A DNA stretch of 64,000 nucleotides from the NCBI RefSeq assembly GCF_900102515.1, contig NZ_FMVS01000004.1, forward strand, positions 62,001-126,000. The letters are read 5' to 3'. Shown here piece after piece: positions 24,435-32,792 of this stretch (its first letter is position 1; every line of letters begins with the position of its first letter). Source of the DNA: Butyrivibrio sp. INlla14 (GTDB taxonomy: Bacteria > Bacillota > Clostridia > Lachnospirales > Lachnospiraceae). Under the pieces are notes generated by a model. That model saw only the letters and a list, made by a program, of their open reading frames with translations. It had not been told where the DNA came from and made no database searches. A program made the position numbers and the translations under genes.

Positions 24435-25382
24435 TTAGGAATTTGTACCAGAAGCTTTATTGGCGTGTTTCCAGGCTTCGTATTCAGCAAAGAGCTGTGT
24501 TAGGAAGTCAGAATCATCGATTGCGGTTAATACATCTGAGGCTCGTCCATTGGCTTTTAGCCATGAGAATAACTCGGTTGTATCCTTGACCCCATTATTG
24601 TAACTTTCATCCTGAAGAACTTGCATATGACGTTCATAGGAATATTCCAACACACCCACGATTATGATCTCCTCTCTGTACTCTTCAAAGAAAGATTTAA
24701 GGACATTTTCCTGAATGCACTCATCAATGGCTAGAGTAACTGCTTTTTTGATGAGATTGTTCATTACGTCTCTTTTGTCTGCTAAAAGTTTGAGTGGAGT
24801 AGAGTGTGACAAGTCATACTCATCTTCCACTAACTGCTTATATTTTCGCACTTTTGAGACGAAAATGGAATAGCCCTTTAAGGTTTTACACGCCTCCATG
24901 AGCCCGGCATTGTGACCGTTGTTAACATTAAGCGCAGTAACTGCTAGCTCCACAGAAGGATTATCATCTTTCTTGATAAACATATCAGATAGACGATAGA
25001 TTACTTTGTCGTTCATTGGAGATGTGCCGTTGTAGAATACTATAAATTTTGGCACCGGAATTTTTATCATAGCAGGACTATAGATTTTTTCTGTTGGATA
25101 CCTTTCTTTCAGTGTAGCTGCCAGATAATACAGATTTCTAAGAGGAATGTTTGGACATGGAGTAGACTGGTGCTCAAAGATATTTAGCTCGAGATTTATG
25201 ATAAATGACAGATCATTTTTGACTTTTAGAAAAGTTTCTCCGTTAAGGGTAGTGATTGTCAGATCATCTGGATTGGTGTAGCTGGTGCCGTTTATGGCAT
25301 TATAAAGCTCTAATAAGTTGAGCTTATTGTTAAAGAGCATTCTAAATACGGTGTCTTTATACTTCTGATTTTCGATTTGCAA
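24435..25382 (-). CDS. Rpn-family recombination-promoting nuclease / PD-(D/E)XK protein
   Basis: A 315-residue protein with the Rpn/transposase_31-like features: start YKDTVFRMLFNNKLNLLELYNA, core FIINLELNIFEHQST, RNLYYLAATLKERYP and IKIPVPKFIVFYNG. These are related to PD-(D/E)XK nucleases and often act in DNA mobility or defence. The C-terminus (EYEAWKHANKASG) is helical. It begins with TTG 25382 behind AAAGGA. The family is frequently multi-copy in rumen Lachnospiraceae. Confidence 0.85.
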   Translation of the reverse strand: MQIENQKYKDTVFRMLFNNKLNLLELYNAINGTSYTNPDDLTITTLNGETFLKVKNDLSFIINLELNIFEHQSTPCPNIPLRNLYYLAATLKERYPTEKIYSPAMIKIPVPKFIVFYNGTSPMNDKVIYRLSDMFIKKDDNPSVELAVTALNVNNGHNAGLMEACKTLKGYSIFVSKVRKYKQLVEDEYDLSHSTPLKLLADKRDVMNNLIKKAVTLAIDECIQENVLKSFFEEYREEIIIVGVLEYSYERHMQVLQDESYNNGVKDTTELFSWLKANGRASDVLTAIDDSDFLTQLFAEYEAWKHANKASGTNS

Positions 25383-25614
25383 TAATTTTGATTCCTTTCA
25401 TTTTTTTCTACAATGCTTGCAAGCTGCTGTAGGAAATAGCTGGCGAATTGCCAGATATGATGGCTCATGTGTCAATAGATATGTTGACTGAAAACTTAAG
25501 CCGGAATCTATGCTAACACAAAATTCTTAAGAAATACCATCGAAATTTCTTAAGATTTTATGTATGTCGAAAAACAATATAAATATATATGCACTATTAT
25601 ATTATTGCATTAGT

Positions 25615-26013
25615 TCAGGACATCAAAAATATGTGGACCAAAACACCGCCTTCGATGCCTTCAACAGTAGACTTAAGTTCAGCATTTTCAAGAAATGATA
25701 GTGCGTTGCTGTCAGTAATGATGTGGGGGATGGCAGATATCTGGCCATTCTTGTCTACCTGGCCATTGTTCTCTATAAATATCCTACAATTTTGGCCCTC
25801 GCTGTCTTGGCCTTCGAGGATATATCTCGCGGATAGCATAGTTTCTTTCCCTGCTAAATCCTTTTGCGTATCAACTCCGCCGGGAAGAACCTTTCCTTTG
25901 AAATATTCGCAATCACAAGTACCATCAAACAATATCATTCTTGCGCACTCACTTTTTCCCTTTACCTCAAGGCAATCAGTGATAGCAACCCTTATCGTAA
26001 GTACTTCTTTCAT
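25615..26013 (-). CDS. DUF3237 family protein
   Basis: A 132-residue beta-rich protein matching the DUF3237 pattern: LFDGTCDCEYFKGKVLPGGV, then DTQ, LSARYILEGQDSEG, CRIFIENNG. The family is small, soluble and without assigned function. GGGGGAAA precedes ATG 26013. It lies 19 bases downstream of the fragment-like frame at 26033 and is probably co-transcribed with the lipoprotein gene. The 230 bases between it and the Rpn gene hold no gene. Confidence 0.8.
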   Translation of the reverse strand: MKEVLTIRVAITDCLEVKGKSECARMILFDGTCDCEYFKGKVLPGGVDTQKDLAGKETMLSARYILEGQDSEGQNCRIFIENNGQVDKNGQISAIPHIITDSNALSFLENAELKSTVEGIEGGVLVHIFLMS

Positions 26014-26032
26014 TCAAGTTTCCCCCAACCTT

Positions 26033-26391
26033 CTAAAGCATCGCTAATGCTGATTCCCATTCCTCAACCCAATCCTGGTGTCCATTATCTGCAAAAGTCT
26101 TTATGTAGCTATTTAAAACATCCTTTACTTCTTCTAATGACCTTTCCTCATGAAAACTGTCATCTGCATAGAAATCATTTTCAATCCACTTGTAATCAAC
26201 ATAAAATTTATTATTCGAATCTATGCCCCATTCCCAGGTCTCCAAAGGGCCAAAGCTCGCTTGAGATATAAGGACACGATTGCCCTCTTTGTTTGGAGAC
26301 ATATTGGGAGCATTATAAAACCACCTGTCTATGTAGATTTGTTTTACCTTGGGCTTATCATTGATTTTTTCAGTTGCAACATTAGTACTTG
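26033..26391 (-). pseudogene. Open frame without a clear start, overlapping the lipoprotein gene
   Basis: About 115 plausible residues (KVKQIYIDRWFYNAPN, then ETWEWGIDSNNKFYVDYKWI, ending WVEEWESALAML), acidic and aromatic-rich like a real domain. No ATG, GTG or TTG with a ribosome site stands near its likely beginning; the frame only becomes continuous by running back into the lipoprotein gene in another phase. Either the lipoprotein gene suffered a frameshift at about 26385 and this is its lost C-terminal domain, or this is an independent gene starting inside it. Confidence 0.45.
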
Positions 26392-27509
26392 TGCCATGCT
26401 GTGTACATGTACTCTGGGTTTTCATAGTTTTCATCTGTTTCAAAGATGATAAGATATGCTCCATGGTTTGCAAAAACATAATACTTAAAAACCTCCGTGC
26501 CGTCTTCATAAACAGTTTCCGGATATTTCATATAAAATTTGTTACCCTTTATGTACTCAACATTAGAACCTAGCGCAATGAATCTGTATCCGTTGGTGTT
26601 GTAATCATCTATACTGTACTCGCGGCTGTTATCAAATTCCTGGATTATCGCCAGATTGCCTTCCAAGCCATCACAATCCTTCTTATAGGTGTATTCACCA
26701 TAAAAAGCTTCCATAGCATCATAAAAGGAGTCACTTGCATCATTAACTATTTTTTCGCTGTTATCGTCATAGCCAAACTCGGTTGCAGCCGTCGCTGCAC
26801 CCCATTCAGCTTTCGCGGGCTGATCAAAGATATCCTTCATAAGCTTTTCGTACTCATCCATAGTGATCTTCTGGCCTCTAAAGGTAAAGTCACTGTCAGT
26901 GTCGTAGAAGTCATATTCAGAATCCCAATATTCTGCAGTCAGGTCAAAAGAGTCTGTGACCTCACCATCACCGTTGTAGCAGTCAAAATGATATGATTGA
27001 CGGCCTCCATGAGAAGTATCCCTATGTATGATGTATGTTTTACCCTCATAATCTACATGACCAAGTTCTCCTGTAGTACCCTCACCCTGAGCCAGGACAA
27101 AGAACTTGCCTCCTCTTTCATCCAGATACATTCCCCCATAAGGGCCATTTATTATAAGCTCAGTCTTGCCGTCATTATCAAGATCAACCTTCTCATCGCT
27201 TACACTGTAACTGTCCCACTCCTGTGGATCCTGCGGAAGATCTTTAAACCATACTTCGCTCTCCTGCCCTTCGTAAATTGCTATCGCAGGAGCCTTACTT
27301 TCAAGGAAATCGCTGTAGCTATCTGCATCACCTGCACTTGCTTCAGCAACTACGCTATTACTCTCTCCCTCTTCTGCTCCGCTATTTACAGCCTCTGCTT
27401 CATCCACCTTTTGCCAGATATCATCACTTTTTTCGCTCTGGCTATGTCCGCATCCGCAAAGACATACCATGAGCCCAATGCTCATAACTAACTTGCTGTA
27501 TTTTTTCAT
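26382..27509 (-). CDS. Secreted lipoprotein, unknown function
   Basis: MKKYSKLVMSIGLMVCLCGCGH is a lipoprotein signal with lipobox LCGC, so the protein is anchored outside. An acidic, Ser/Glu-rich linker follows (to about residue 75), then KVDLDNDGKTELIINGPYGG, a calcium-loop-like D-x-D-x-D-G segment as in VCBS/FG-GAP or dockerin-type proteins, and a C-terminal domain. The ATG at 27509 is favoured by GGAG; five codons earlier the frame opens with TTG. The C-terminus overlaps another open frame (see 26033). Confidence 0.8.
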   Translation of the reverse strand: MKKYSKLVMSIGLMVCLCGCGHSQSEKSDDIWQKVDEAEAVNSGAEEGESNSVVAEASAGDADSYSDFLESKAPAIAIYEGQESEVWFKDLPQDPQEWDSYSVSDEKVDLDNDGKTELIINGPYGGMYLDERGGKFFVLAQGEGTTGELGHVDYEGKTYIIHRDTSHGGRQSYHFDCYNGDGEVTDSFDLTAEYWDSEYDFYDTDSDFTFRGQKITMDEYEKLMKDIFDQPAKAEWGAATAATEFGYDDNSEKIVNDASDSFYDAMEAFYGEYTYKKDCDGLEGNLAIIQEFDNSREYSIDDYNTNGYRFIALGSNVEYIKGNKFYMKYPETVYEDGTEVFKYYVFANHGAYLIIFETDENYENPEYMYTAWHKY

Positions 27510-27530
27510 AATCCTCATCTCCAAAAAAAT

Positions 27531-28067
27531 TTATTGAAATGCATACCTTTTTATCTCGCAGTTCCTAATGCCACAAGAGGAAAAGGTTTCATTATCCATC
27601 TCTCTAAAGTAAGATTCAATAATTCTCACAATACCATTGTGAGCCACCAGAATAACTTCTCTATCTCCAGCTTTGATATCATCCAGAAGATTGTAAATCC
27701 TCTGGGCCACCTGCAGCATAGATTCGCCTGTTCCGAAGCGGCTTGCAAGCTCTTTCTTGGCTTCATGAAACTCTTTTCCATCCCTTGGTGTTGATTCATA
27801 TCTTCCAAAGTTCTGCTCTATAAGCCTAGGTTCCACCTGCATGGGAATCCCTGTCATTTCGGAAATATGTCTTGCAGTCTCAGCAGCTCTAACCAGAGGA
27901 GAAGTCAGTATGATATCTGCATGAATGCCCTTCTCCAATAGATTTTTCCCAGTTTCTATAGCCTGCTCGTGGCCTTTGGCAGTAAGCTCAATATCAGTTG
28001 CTCCGCAGATCTTGTTCTCTACGTTCCAGACAGTCTCTCCGTGCCTGATAAAATAAAAATGATCCAT
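27531..28067 (-). CDS. Histidine phosphatase (phosphoglycerate mutase-like)
   Basis: N-terminal YFIRHGETVWN provides the phosphorylated His (RHG), with LTSPLVRAAETA and VILVAHNGIVRII carrying the second Arg and His of the catalytic pocket. Length 178 fits CobC/PhoE-type enzymes. GGAGAG precedes ATG 28067. The substrate is not evident. It is followed by the lipoprotein gene 21 bases downstream and divergent from the SDR gene. Confidence 0.9.
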   Translation of the reverse strand: MDHFYFIRHGETVWNVENKICGATDIELTAKGHEQAIETGKNLLEKGIHADIILTSPLVRAAETARHISEMTGIPMQVEPRLIEQNFGRYESTPRDGKEFHEAKKELASRFGTGESMLQVAQRIYNLLDDIKAGDREVILVAHNGIVRIIESYFREMDNETFSSCGIRNCEIKRYAFQ

Positions 28068-28148
28068 TATCTTTTTCTCTCCAATTTTAGGATAAGTCAA
28101 AAGAACCTTCCCCTGACTTCCACTAATTTTAGCATATTTTCATTATTG

Positions 28149-28157
28149 TGCTATACT
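28149..28157 (+). promoter_or_regulatory. Extended -10 promoter placing the start site at the SDR start codon
   Basis: TGC-TATACT, an extended -10 element, ends seven bases before ATG 28164, so transcription should begin at or beside the start codon. Confidence 0.6.
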
Positions 28158-28163
28158 ATACCC

Positions 28164-28808
28164 ATGAAAATACTAATTACTGGAACAAGCCGCGGAATAG
28201 GGCTTGCATGTGCAAAAAAATATATAGAAATGGGCCATGAAGTTATTGGCTTTGACATTGAAAAAAGCGGCCTGCAGTCGCCTTTATACACTCATATGCA
28301 GGTTGATGTGACCAAAGAGCTACCTACGATAGATGGTATCAATGTACTAATTAACAACGCCGGAATTCAGGAAGGGCCTGGCGTTATAGATACTAATCTT
28401 AAAGCCACCATTGCAGTTACTGAGAAGTATGCCTTTCAGGAAAGTATTCACTCGGTTCTTTTTATGGCCTCTTCAAGTGCTTCAAACGGCGCAGAATTTC
28501 CTGAATATGCAGCCAGTAAGGGCGGAGTAGTTACATATATGAAAAACACCGCACTTCGCCTTGCGAAATACGGTGCAACCTCTAACAGCATCTCTGCCGG
28601 CGGTGTATACACACCACTAAACGCCCATATTATTGATGATCCAAATCTCTTAGAGCAGTGTCTAAACGAGACTCTTTTACACAGATGGGCATCAGCTGAG
28701 GAAATTGCTGAACTTTCTTACTATCTGACCAATATAAACAAGAGTATGACTGGTCAGGATCTGCTCATAGACAACGGAGAGCAGCTAAAATCAAACTTTA
28801 TCTGGTAG
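28164..28808 (+). CDS. Short-chain dehydrogenase/reductase, probably leaderless
   Basis: NAD(P)-dependent oxidoreductase of the classical SDR fold, 214 residues. Cofactor motif TGTSRGIG at the very N-terminus, NNAG, catalytic SSSASNGAEFPEYAASK (Ser and Tyr-x3-Lys), and a C-terminal LLIDNGEQ. The short length lacks part of the usual substrate loop. The start at 28164 has no ribosome site and the -10 element abuts it, so the mRNA is probably leaderless; translation would begin at a 5'-terminal AUG. Confidence 0.88.
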   Translation: MKILITGTSRGIGLACAKKYIEMGHEVIGFDIEKSGLQSPLYTHMQVDVTKELPTIDGINVLINNAGIQEGPGVIDTNLKATIAVTEKYAFQESIHSVLFMASSSASNGAEFPEYAASKGGVVTYMKNTALRLAKYGATSNSISAGGVYTPLNAHIIDDPNLLEQCLNETLLHRWASAEEIAELSYYLTNINKSMTGQDLLIDNGEQLKSNFIW

Positions 28809-28813
28809 TAGCT

Positions 28814-29395
28814 TTAGTCTGCTACCTTTTCTTTTGCCTTCTTATTATCTTCAAAGTGTGTAAGCTCGTAAGGCAGATGTTTCATGGATACTACAACAAG
28901 AATAATAGCAATGAGCTTATCCACATAGTCTGTAACAGCCTGTGTCAGGAACGCACTGCCAAAAAGCTTAAGCGCAGTCTGTGAAAGGGCCTGAATAATG
29001 AAGGTTGTTACAACTGCAGAAGTAATGCCACCAAAAAGGAAGGTCTCAATACAGGCTGACAGAGCAGATGCAGGAAGTGTTACAACAAGGGTCTTAAGTG
29101 GCAGTAAAACCCAGGAATTCTTTTTATTATGAAAAAGAAATCCCGCAAGTACGCCCATCAAAACTCCGCTGATAGAAAAATAAATAGCGTAAATATCTCC
29201 CAGAACACCGTTTACAAGTCCGCCAACCAGCGCTGTAAGACCACCTGCAAGAGGTCCTAATGCAATTCCTGCAAGCATTGTTCCTATACTGTCAAGAAAG
29301 ATAGGCAGATTCAGAAAAAGAGCTATCTTACTTCCAACGATGTTGATTGCAACTGCTACAGCCATAAATGTTAGTTTCTTAATATTGTTACTCAT
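28814..29395 (-). CDS. ECF transporter substrate-binding (S) component
   Basis: Six hydrophobic segments with ALNVVG-like start (AVAVAINIVGSKIALFLNL), IFLDSIGTMLAGIALGPLAG and GGLVNGVLGDIYAIYF. This is the S-component fold that captures vitamins or nucleobase-like ligands and pairs with a shared EcfAA'T module elsewhere. It starts 16 bases after the nucleoside hydrolase and belongs to the same operon, so its ligand is probably a nucleoside or modified nucleoside. A queuosine salvage role, as for the QrtT/QueK pair known in Clostridioides difficile, is a reasonable hypothesis. Confidence 0.85.
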   Translation of the reverse strand: MSNNIKKLTFMAVAVAINIVGSKIALFLNLPIFLDSIGTMLAGIALGPLAGGLTALVGGLVNGVLGDIYAIYFSISGVLMGVLAGFLFHNKKNSWVLLPLKTLVVTLPASALSACIETFLFGGITSAVVTTFIIQALSQTALKLFGSAFLTQAVTDYVDKLIAIILVVVSMKHLPYELTHFEDNKKAKEKVAD

Positions 29396-29410
29396 CTCAA
29401 TTCTCCAATC

Positions 29411-30388
29411 TCATGTAAAAAATTGCGCAAATCTCTCCTTGTACTCAGATTGCGTGATTCCCAATATCCTGGTCAAAAACATTTCCCAAAAAGTCTTCTT
29501 GTCTACCCGGGTAAAAATTTGAGCATTACTCTCCTTGCGGTAAAAACCCATGGAATCCACAACAGTTTGTCCCATGCTGATTCCACTAGTTTCCACCTCG
29601 GTAAATGCCTCTATTCCTGTAAGAATATTGGGATTTATGAACTGCGCAACAGCCAAAGGATCATTTATGACACATCCTCTTATATGCTCCCATTCCCAAT
29701 GGAATTTGAAGTAGAAGACTGTTATTTTCTCAATAAAATCACCTGTTACTGAATTGACTTTTTTCATCTGATCAAGGATTTCCGGCGTGAGAACGATTTC
29801 CCTGGTTACATCAAGGCCAACCATCTCGATTCTTCCATGGTGCTCATAAAGCGTATCAAAGACAACCTTGGCACTGTCAGGGTCTTCCCAGTAGTTGTAT
29901 TCAGCAACTGGTGAGCAGTTACCATGGCTTCTAAAGTTTCCGCCCATGGACACTAACCTTTCTATTGAAAGAAATGCCTCTAAATCTTCATCAATAAGCC
30001 TTGCCAGATTTGTAAGGGGTCCAAGAGCTACAACTGAAACGCCGCCCTCTTTAAGTGTCTCCCTCAAGAACGAAACCGCAGTCTTATCCGGTATCTCCTG
30101 CCCAGGAACTTCAGGCAAAAAGCTCTCGCCAAGGCCATCTTCCCCATGCGTATCAAGGGCGTTTACATATTCTCTTACTCTTGGTCTGTCTGCTCCTACA
30201 AACACTGGCACATCAAGCCTTCCAAGGAAGCTTAGGATTTTTTTGGCATTATGAAAGCCCATAGTTACAGGAGAATTCCCAGCTACTATTGTTATTCCTA
30301 CAACCTCAACCTCGGGGCTATTAAGCGCCAGCATTATGGCAAGCGAATCATCAATTCCAGGATCGCAATCGATAATAATTTTCTTCAT
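29411..30388 (-). CDS. Nucleoside hydrolase (inosine/uridine-preferring family)
   Basis: Cleaves the N-glycosidic bond of ribonucleosides. It begins MKKIIIDCDPGIDDSLAI, the calcium-binding DCDPGIDD motif at the N-terminus, and has LGPLTNLA, MGGNFRSHGN and CVINDPLAV. Length 325 is normal. ATG 30388 is chosen over the in-frame GTG three codons earlier. The downstream ECF S component points to uptake plus cleavage of a salvaged nucleoside. Its long leader contains a structured RNA with terminator and several hairpins (30406-30659). Confidence 0.93.
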   Translation of the reverse strand: MKKIIIDCDPGIDDSLAIMLALNSPEVEVVGITIVAGNSPVTMGFHNAKKILSFLGRLDVPVFVGADRPRVREYVNALDTHGEDGLGESFLPEVPGQEIPDKTAVSFLRETLKEGGVSVVALGPLTNLARLIDEDLEAFLSIERLVSMGGNFRSHGNCSPVAEYNYWEDPDSAKVVFDTLYEHHGRIEMVGLDVTREIVLTPEILDQMKKVNSVTGDFIEKITVFYFKFHWEWEHIRGCVINDPLAVAQFINPNILTGIEAFTEVETSGISMGQTVVDSMGFYRKESNAQIFTRVDKKTFWEMFLTRILGITQSEYKERFAQFFT

Positions 30389-30405
30389 TCTCTTCACCCA
30401 TTAGA

Positions 30406-30541
30406 GCGCGCCCATGGCGCGCAAAATCGAGTAGGCTGACTCCTACTCGATTTCGCACACGAACATTCCGCACTTAGTGCTCCATGTTCTTACGACCGGC
30501 AAATGAATTTGTATGCAAGCATCCATTCGCTTGCCGGTCTT
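30406..30541. repeat. Array of four palindromes in the nucleoside hydrolase leader
   Basis: Four palindromes in 135 bases: GCGCGCCCATGGCGCGC region (30405-30422); AAATCGAGTAGG/CCTACTCGATTT (30424-30435 with 30442-30453); GAACAT..GCACTTAGTGC..ATGTTC (30461-30493); and GACCGGCAA/TTGCCGGTC with nested GAAT/ATTC and ATGC/GCAT (30495-30540). The layout recalls interspersed palindromic elements. Confidence 0.65.
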
Positions 30542-30545
30542 GTGC

Positions 30546-30659
30546 AACAAAAAAGCTCTGCGTATAAACGCAGAGCTACATAAATAGACATAGTTATTTC
30601 ATGTAGTCCTGGTTTTGTTTAGCGACAGGAAGGTACAAATGAACTGTCGTTTATTGCGC
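30546..30659 (-). ncRNA. Structured leader RNA or sRNA ending in a terminator
   Basis: From the promoter at 30666-30694 a transcript of about 110 nt is predicted. It folds into CGACAG/CTGTCG, then CTACATgAAATA/TATTTATGTAG, then the terminator GCTCTGCGT/ACGCAGAGC (30555-30563 with 30568-30576) and six T. This aptamer-then-terminator order fits a transcription-attenuating riboswitch for the nucleoside hydrolase operon or an independent sRNA. I cannot match it to a known class. Confidence 0.6.
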
Positions 30660-30665
30660 TATCGG

Positions 30666-30694
30666 ATTATACAGCCAAATAAGAAAATAATCAA
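30666..30694 (-). promoter_or_regulatory. Promoter of the structured RNA
   Basis: Minus strand -35 TTGATT (30689-30694), 17-base spacer, perfect -10 TATAAT (30666-30671). The -35 box overlaps the stop codon of the permease gene. Confidence 0.85.
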
Positions 30695-32226
30695 GCATTA
30701 TCCTTATTTGATTTTAGACGCTTTTCATAGCTTGTGTAAATGATCCAGGCAGCAAGGCCAAATACTACAGGACCACTAAGTGACCAAAATGTAGTCTTAA
30801 AGTCGCCATCAAGGGCTGGCTGGATAATAGCAAATACATTAGCCAGTAAAAGTGTAAGTGTTACAACATAGCCCCAGATATTAGCTGAAGCCTGTGATTT
30901 ATATATTACAAAGCTTCTGTCAACGTCCTTCATTTTTTTGAACTTAGGGAAAGCAAATGATATAAACATGTAAGGCACTGTCATTCCTACATTAACCATA
31001 GCTGTCAAAATAACGAAAAACTGCTGCATTGTGTCGCCACCAAATGATACTAAAAGTACCATTATGCAAACGATCGTGCACTGTATCCACATAGCATTCC
31101 TTGGCATGCCGTCCTCAGAAATCTCGCCCATTTTTCCAGGCCAAAGTTCCTTGGGAGTGCCCTCGATAAGCTGTTTTAGCGGAGAATATACAAGAGTAAA
31201 CATAGCTCCCATAAGTGCAAGAAGCATGATAAGTGCGTATACTCTGGCAAAGCCGTGAGCAAGTGCTACCTGCGTAGCCTGTGATGCGCCAAAAGCCTTA
31301 CCAAATGATGCAGCAAAGTTTGACATGATCACATATGAAACGTTGCCAAGCGTGATGCTGTCTGATCCGAGGATCTCACTGTAATTTGTAAAAGAACCAA
31401 CAAGCATGATCAAAAGTGCATATCCAACAACAATAACAAGTGCCGCTGACACAATTCCCATAGGAAAGTTCTTTTTGGGGTTTTCTGTCTTATCTACAAA
31501 ACCGCCTACAGCTTCAATTCCGCCATATGCGAAAAGTGCATAAACGATAAATGATAAGATCATGATAGGACTCCCCTGGTAAGCTGCGTTAAGCGGAGTC
31601 TTAAGAGACTCAAAGCCTATAAATGGCTGCTCAAGCTGTCCATGGCGAGCAATGATCATAACAATTGAGCCAACTACAACCAAAATATTGATCGTAAGAA
31701 CAGCTGTACCACCAACAGATGTTACAGCGCTAATCTTATCTATTCCCTTTGAATCAAAATAAGTAATAATAATGAAAAATGCTACCGCCATCAGTCCAAG
31801 TAATCTTGAACCAGATAAAAACTGTGATCCAAAAAGCGACCAATTTGCTGTGTTGTCCTCACCAAAAATGATATTTGATACTGGTACCCAGATACCTGAG
31901 GATACGTTTACCATCCACAGTATGTATGATGTGTACCACATAAGAGTTCCTACAAATGCATATTTGGGCCCTACAGATTTGCACATCCAGGAATACATAC
32001 CACCAGTTTCATTTCTAAATGCGGAACCAAATTCTGCAATCATAAATGCGAAAGGTATAAAGAACAAAATACCTGCTATAACAAACCAAGGAATCGCTGC
32101 ATAGCCCATCAAATAATATGACCTTGGAATGTTATTAAAACCATAAACTGATGTGAAGATCATCAGTATAAGAGGCATAAGCCCCAATTTCTTTTCTTCT
32201 TTCATTTTGTTACTAAAGACTCCCAT
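30691..32226 (-). CDS. yjeM: APC-family amino acid permease, YjeM-like
   Basis: Twelve or more hydrophobic segments over 511 residues. LGLMPLILMIFTSVYGFNNI at the start, then FMIAEFGSAFRNETGGMYSW and AYGGIEAVGGFVDKTENPKK are typical of the glutamate/GABA antiporter branch, closest in style to YjeM. It probably exchanges or imports an amino acid; the substrate is unknown. ATG 32226 has only a weak AAAGAA site. An extended -10 (TGA-TATAAT, 32264-32272) lies upstream. The gene is followed by the promoter of the structured RNA. Confidence 0.88.
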   Translation of the reverse strand: MGVFSNKMKEEKKLGLMPLILMIFTSVYGFNNIPRSYYLMGYAAIPWFVIAGILFFIPFAFMIAEFGSAFRNETGGMYSWMCKSVGPKYAFVGTLMWYTSYILWMVNVSSGIWVPVSNIIFGEDNTANWSLFGSQFLSGSRLLGLMAVAFFIIITYFDSKGIDKISAVTSVGGTAVLTINILVVVGSIVMIIARHGQLEQPFIGFESLKTPLNAAYQGSPIMILSFIVYALFAYGGIEAVGGFVDKTENPKKNFPMGIVSAALVIVVGYALLIMLVGSFTNYSEILGSDSITLGNVSYVIMSNFAASFGKAFGASQATQVALAHGFARVYALIMLLALMGAMFTLVYSPLKQLIEGTPKELWPGKMGEISEDGMPRNAMWIQCTIVCIMVLLVSFGGDTMQQFFVILTAMVNVGMTVPYMFISFAFPKFKKMKDVDRSFVIYKSQASANIWGYVVTLTLLLANVFAIIQPALDGDFKTTFWSLSGPVVFGLAAWIIYTSYEKRLKSNKDNA

Positions 32227-32263
32227 TAAAAAATTCTTTGATAAATTTGCGACAGCGTCGTCA

Positions 32264-32272
32264 ATTATATCA
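32264..32272 (-). promoter_or_regulatory. Extended -10 promoter of the permease gene
   Basis: TG-A-TATAAT on the minus strand about 40 bases before the permease start; no good -35 box. Confidence 0.55.
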
Positions 32273-32372
32273 CTTTTTTGAGGTTATCTCTAGAAACAAT
32301 TTTTATTTGCATAATCTTTGTCCATTACTGACATTTCTCTGTACTTTAACATTTACACCATTCGTCCTTAAC

Positions 32373-32792
32373 TCATTTAAGTTTTGCAATCATACCGGCC
32401 AATGCCAGGAAATTTTCAGTTTTGACTATGGCAATTCCCTGGCCTTCGTCTCCCAGAACAACCAGCTGGTCGCCGGCAGATATATCGAACAGCTTTCTGG
32501 CTTTTGCAGGAATCACTATCTGCCCCTTGTCTCCCACTGTCACAAGGCCAAAAAGATGCTTGCCCTTAGGTGGAACTGCAAATCCCATATTGTCCTCGGG
32601 CTCGTAATTAGCCAGGTCGTCAAGAGATACTCCAAAAATATTGGCAAGCTGCTTGCATTTATCAAGATCCGGAATACTCTCTCCGGCTTCCCATTTTGCA
32701 ACGGACTGCCTTGTAACGCCAAGTTTTTCTGCCACATCCTCCTGAGTCATCTGTAATAATTTACGCAACTGAACCAGATTGTCCTTAAACAT
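32373..32792 (-). CDS. XRE helix-turn-helix fused to an AbrB-type domain
   Basis: Residues 1-62 are an XRE domain (MTQEDVAEKLGVTRQSVAKW); residues 80-130 are a swapped-hairpin SpoVT/AbrB domain (VTVGDKGQIVIPAKARKLFD). Two DNA-binding modules in 139 residues make a compact regulator found in Lachnospiraceae. Its ATG follows the acyltransferase stop with no gap (TAAATG), and its ribosome site GGAG lies inside the last codons of that gene, so the two are translationally coupled. Confidence 0.9.
   Translation of the reverse strand: MFKDNLVQLRKLLQMTQEDVAEKLGVTRQSVAKWEAGESIPDLDKCKQLANIFGVSLDDLANYEPEDNMGFAVPPKGKHLFGLVTVGDKGQIVIPAKARKLFDISAGDQLVVLGDEGQGIAIVKTENFLALAGMIAKLK

Noticed and set aside
30546-30659. 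preQ1 or purine riboswitch
   Set aside because: The consensus loops of these classes are absent, though the gene context would fit.
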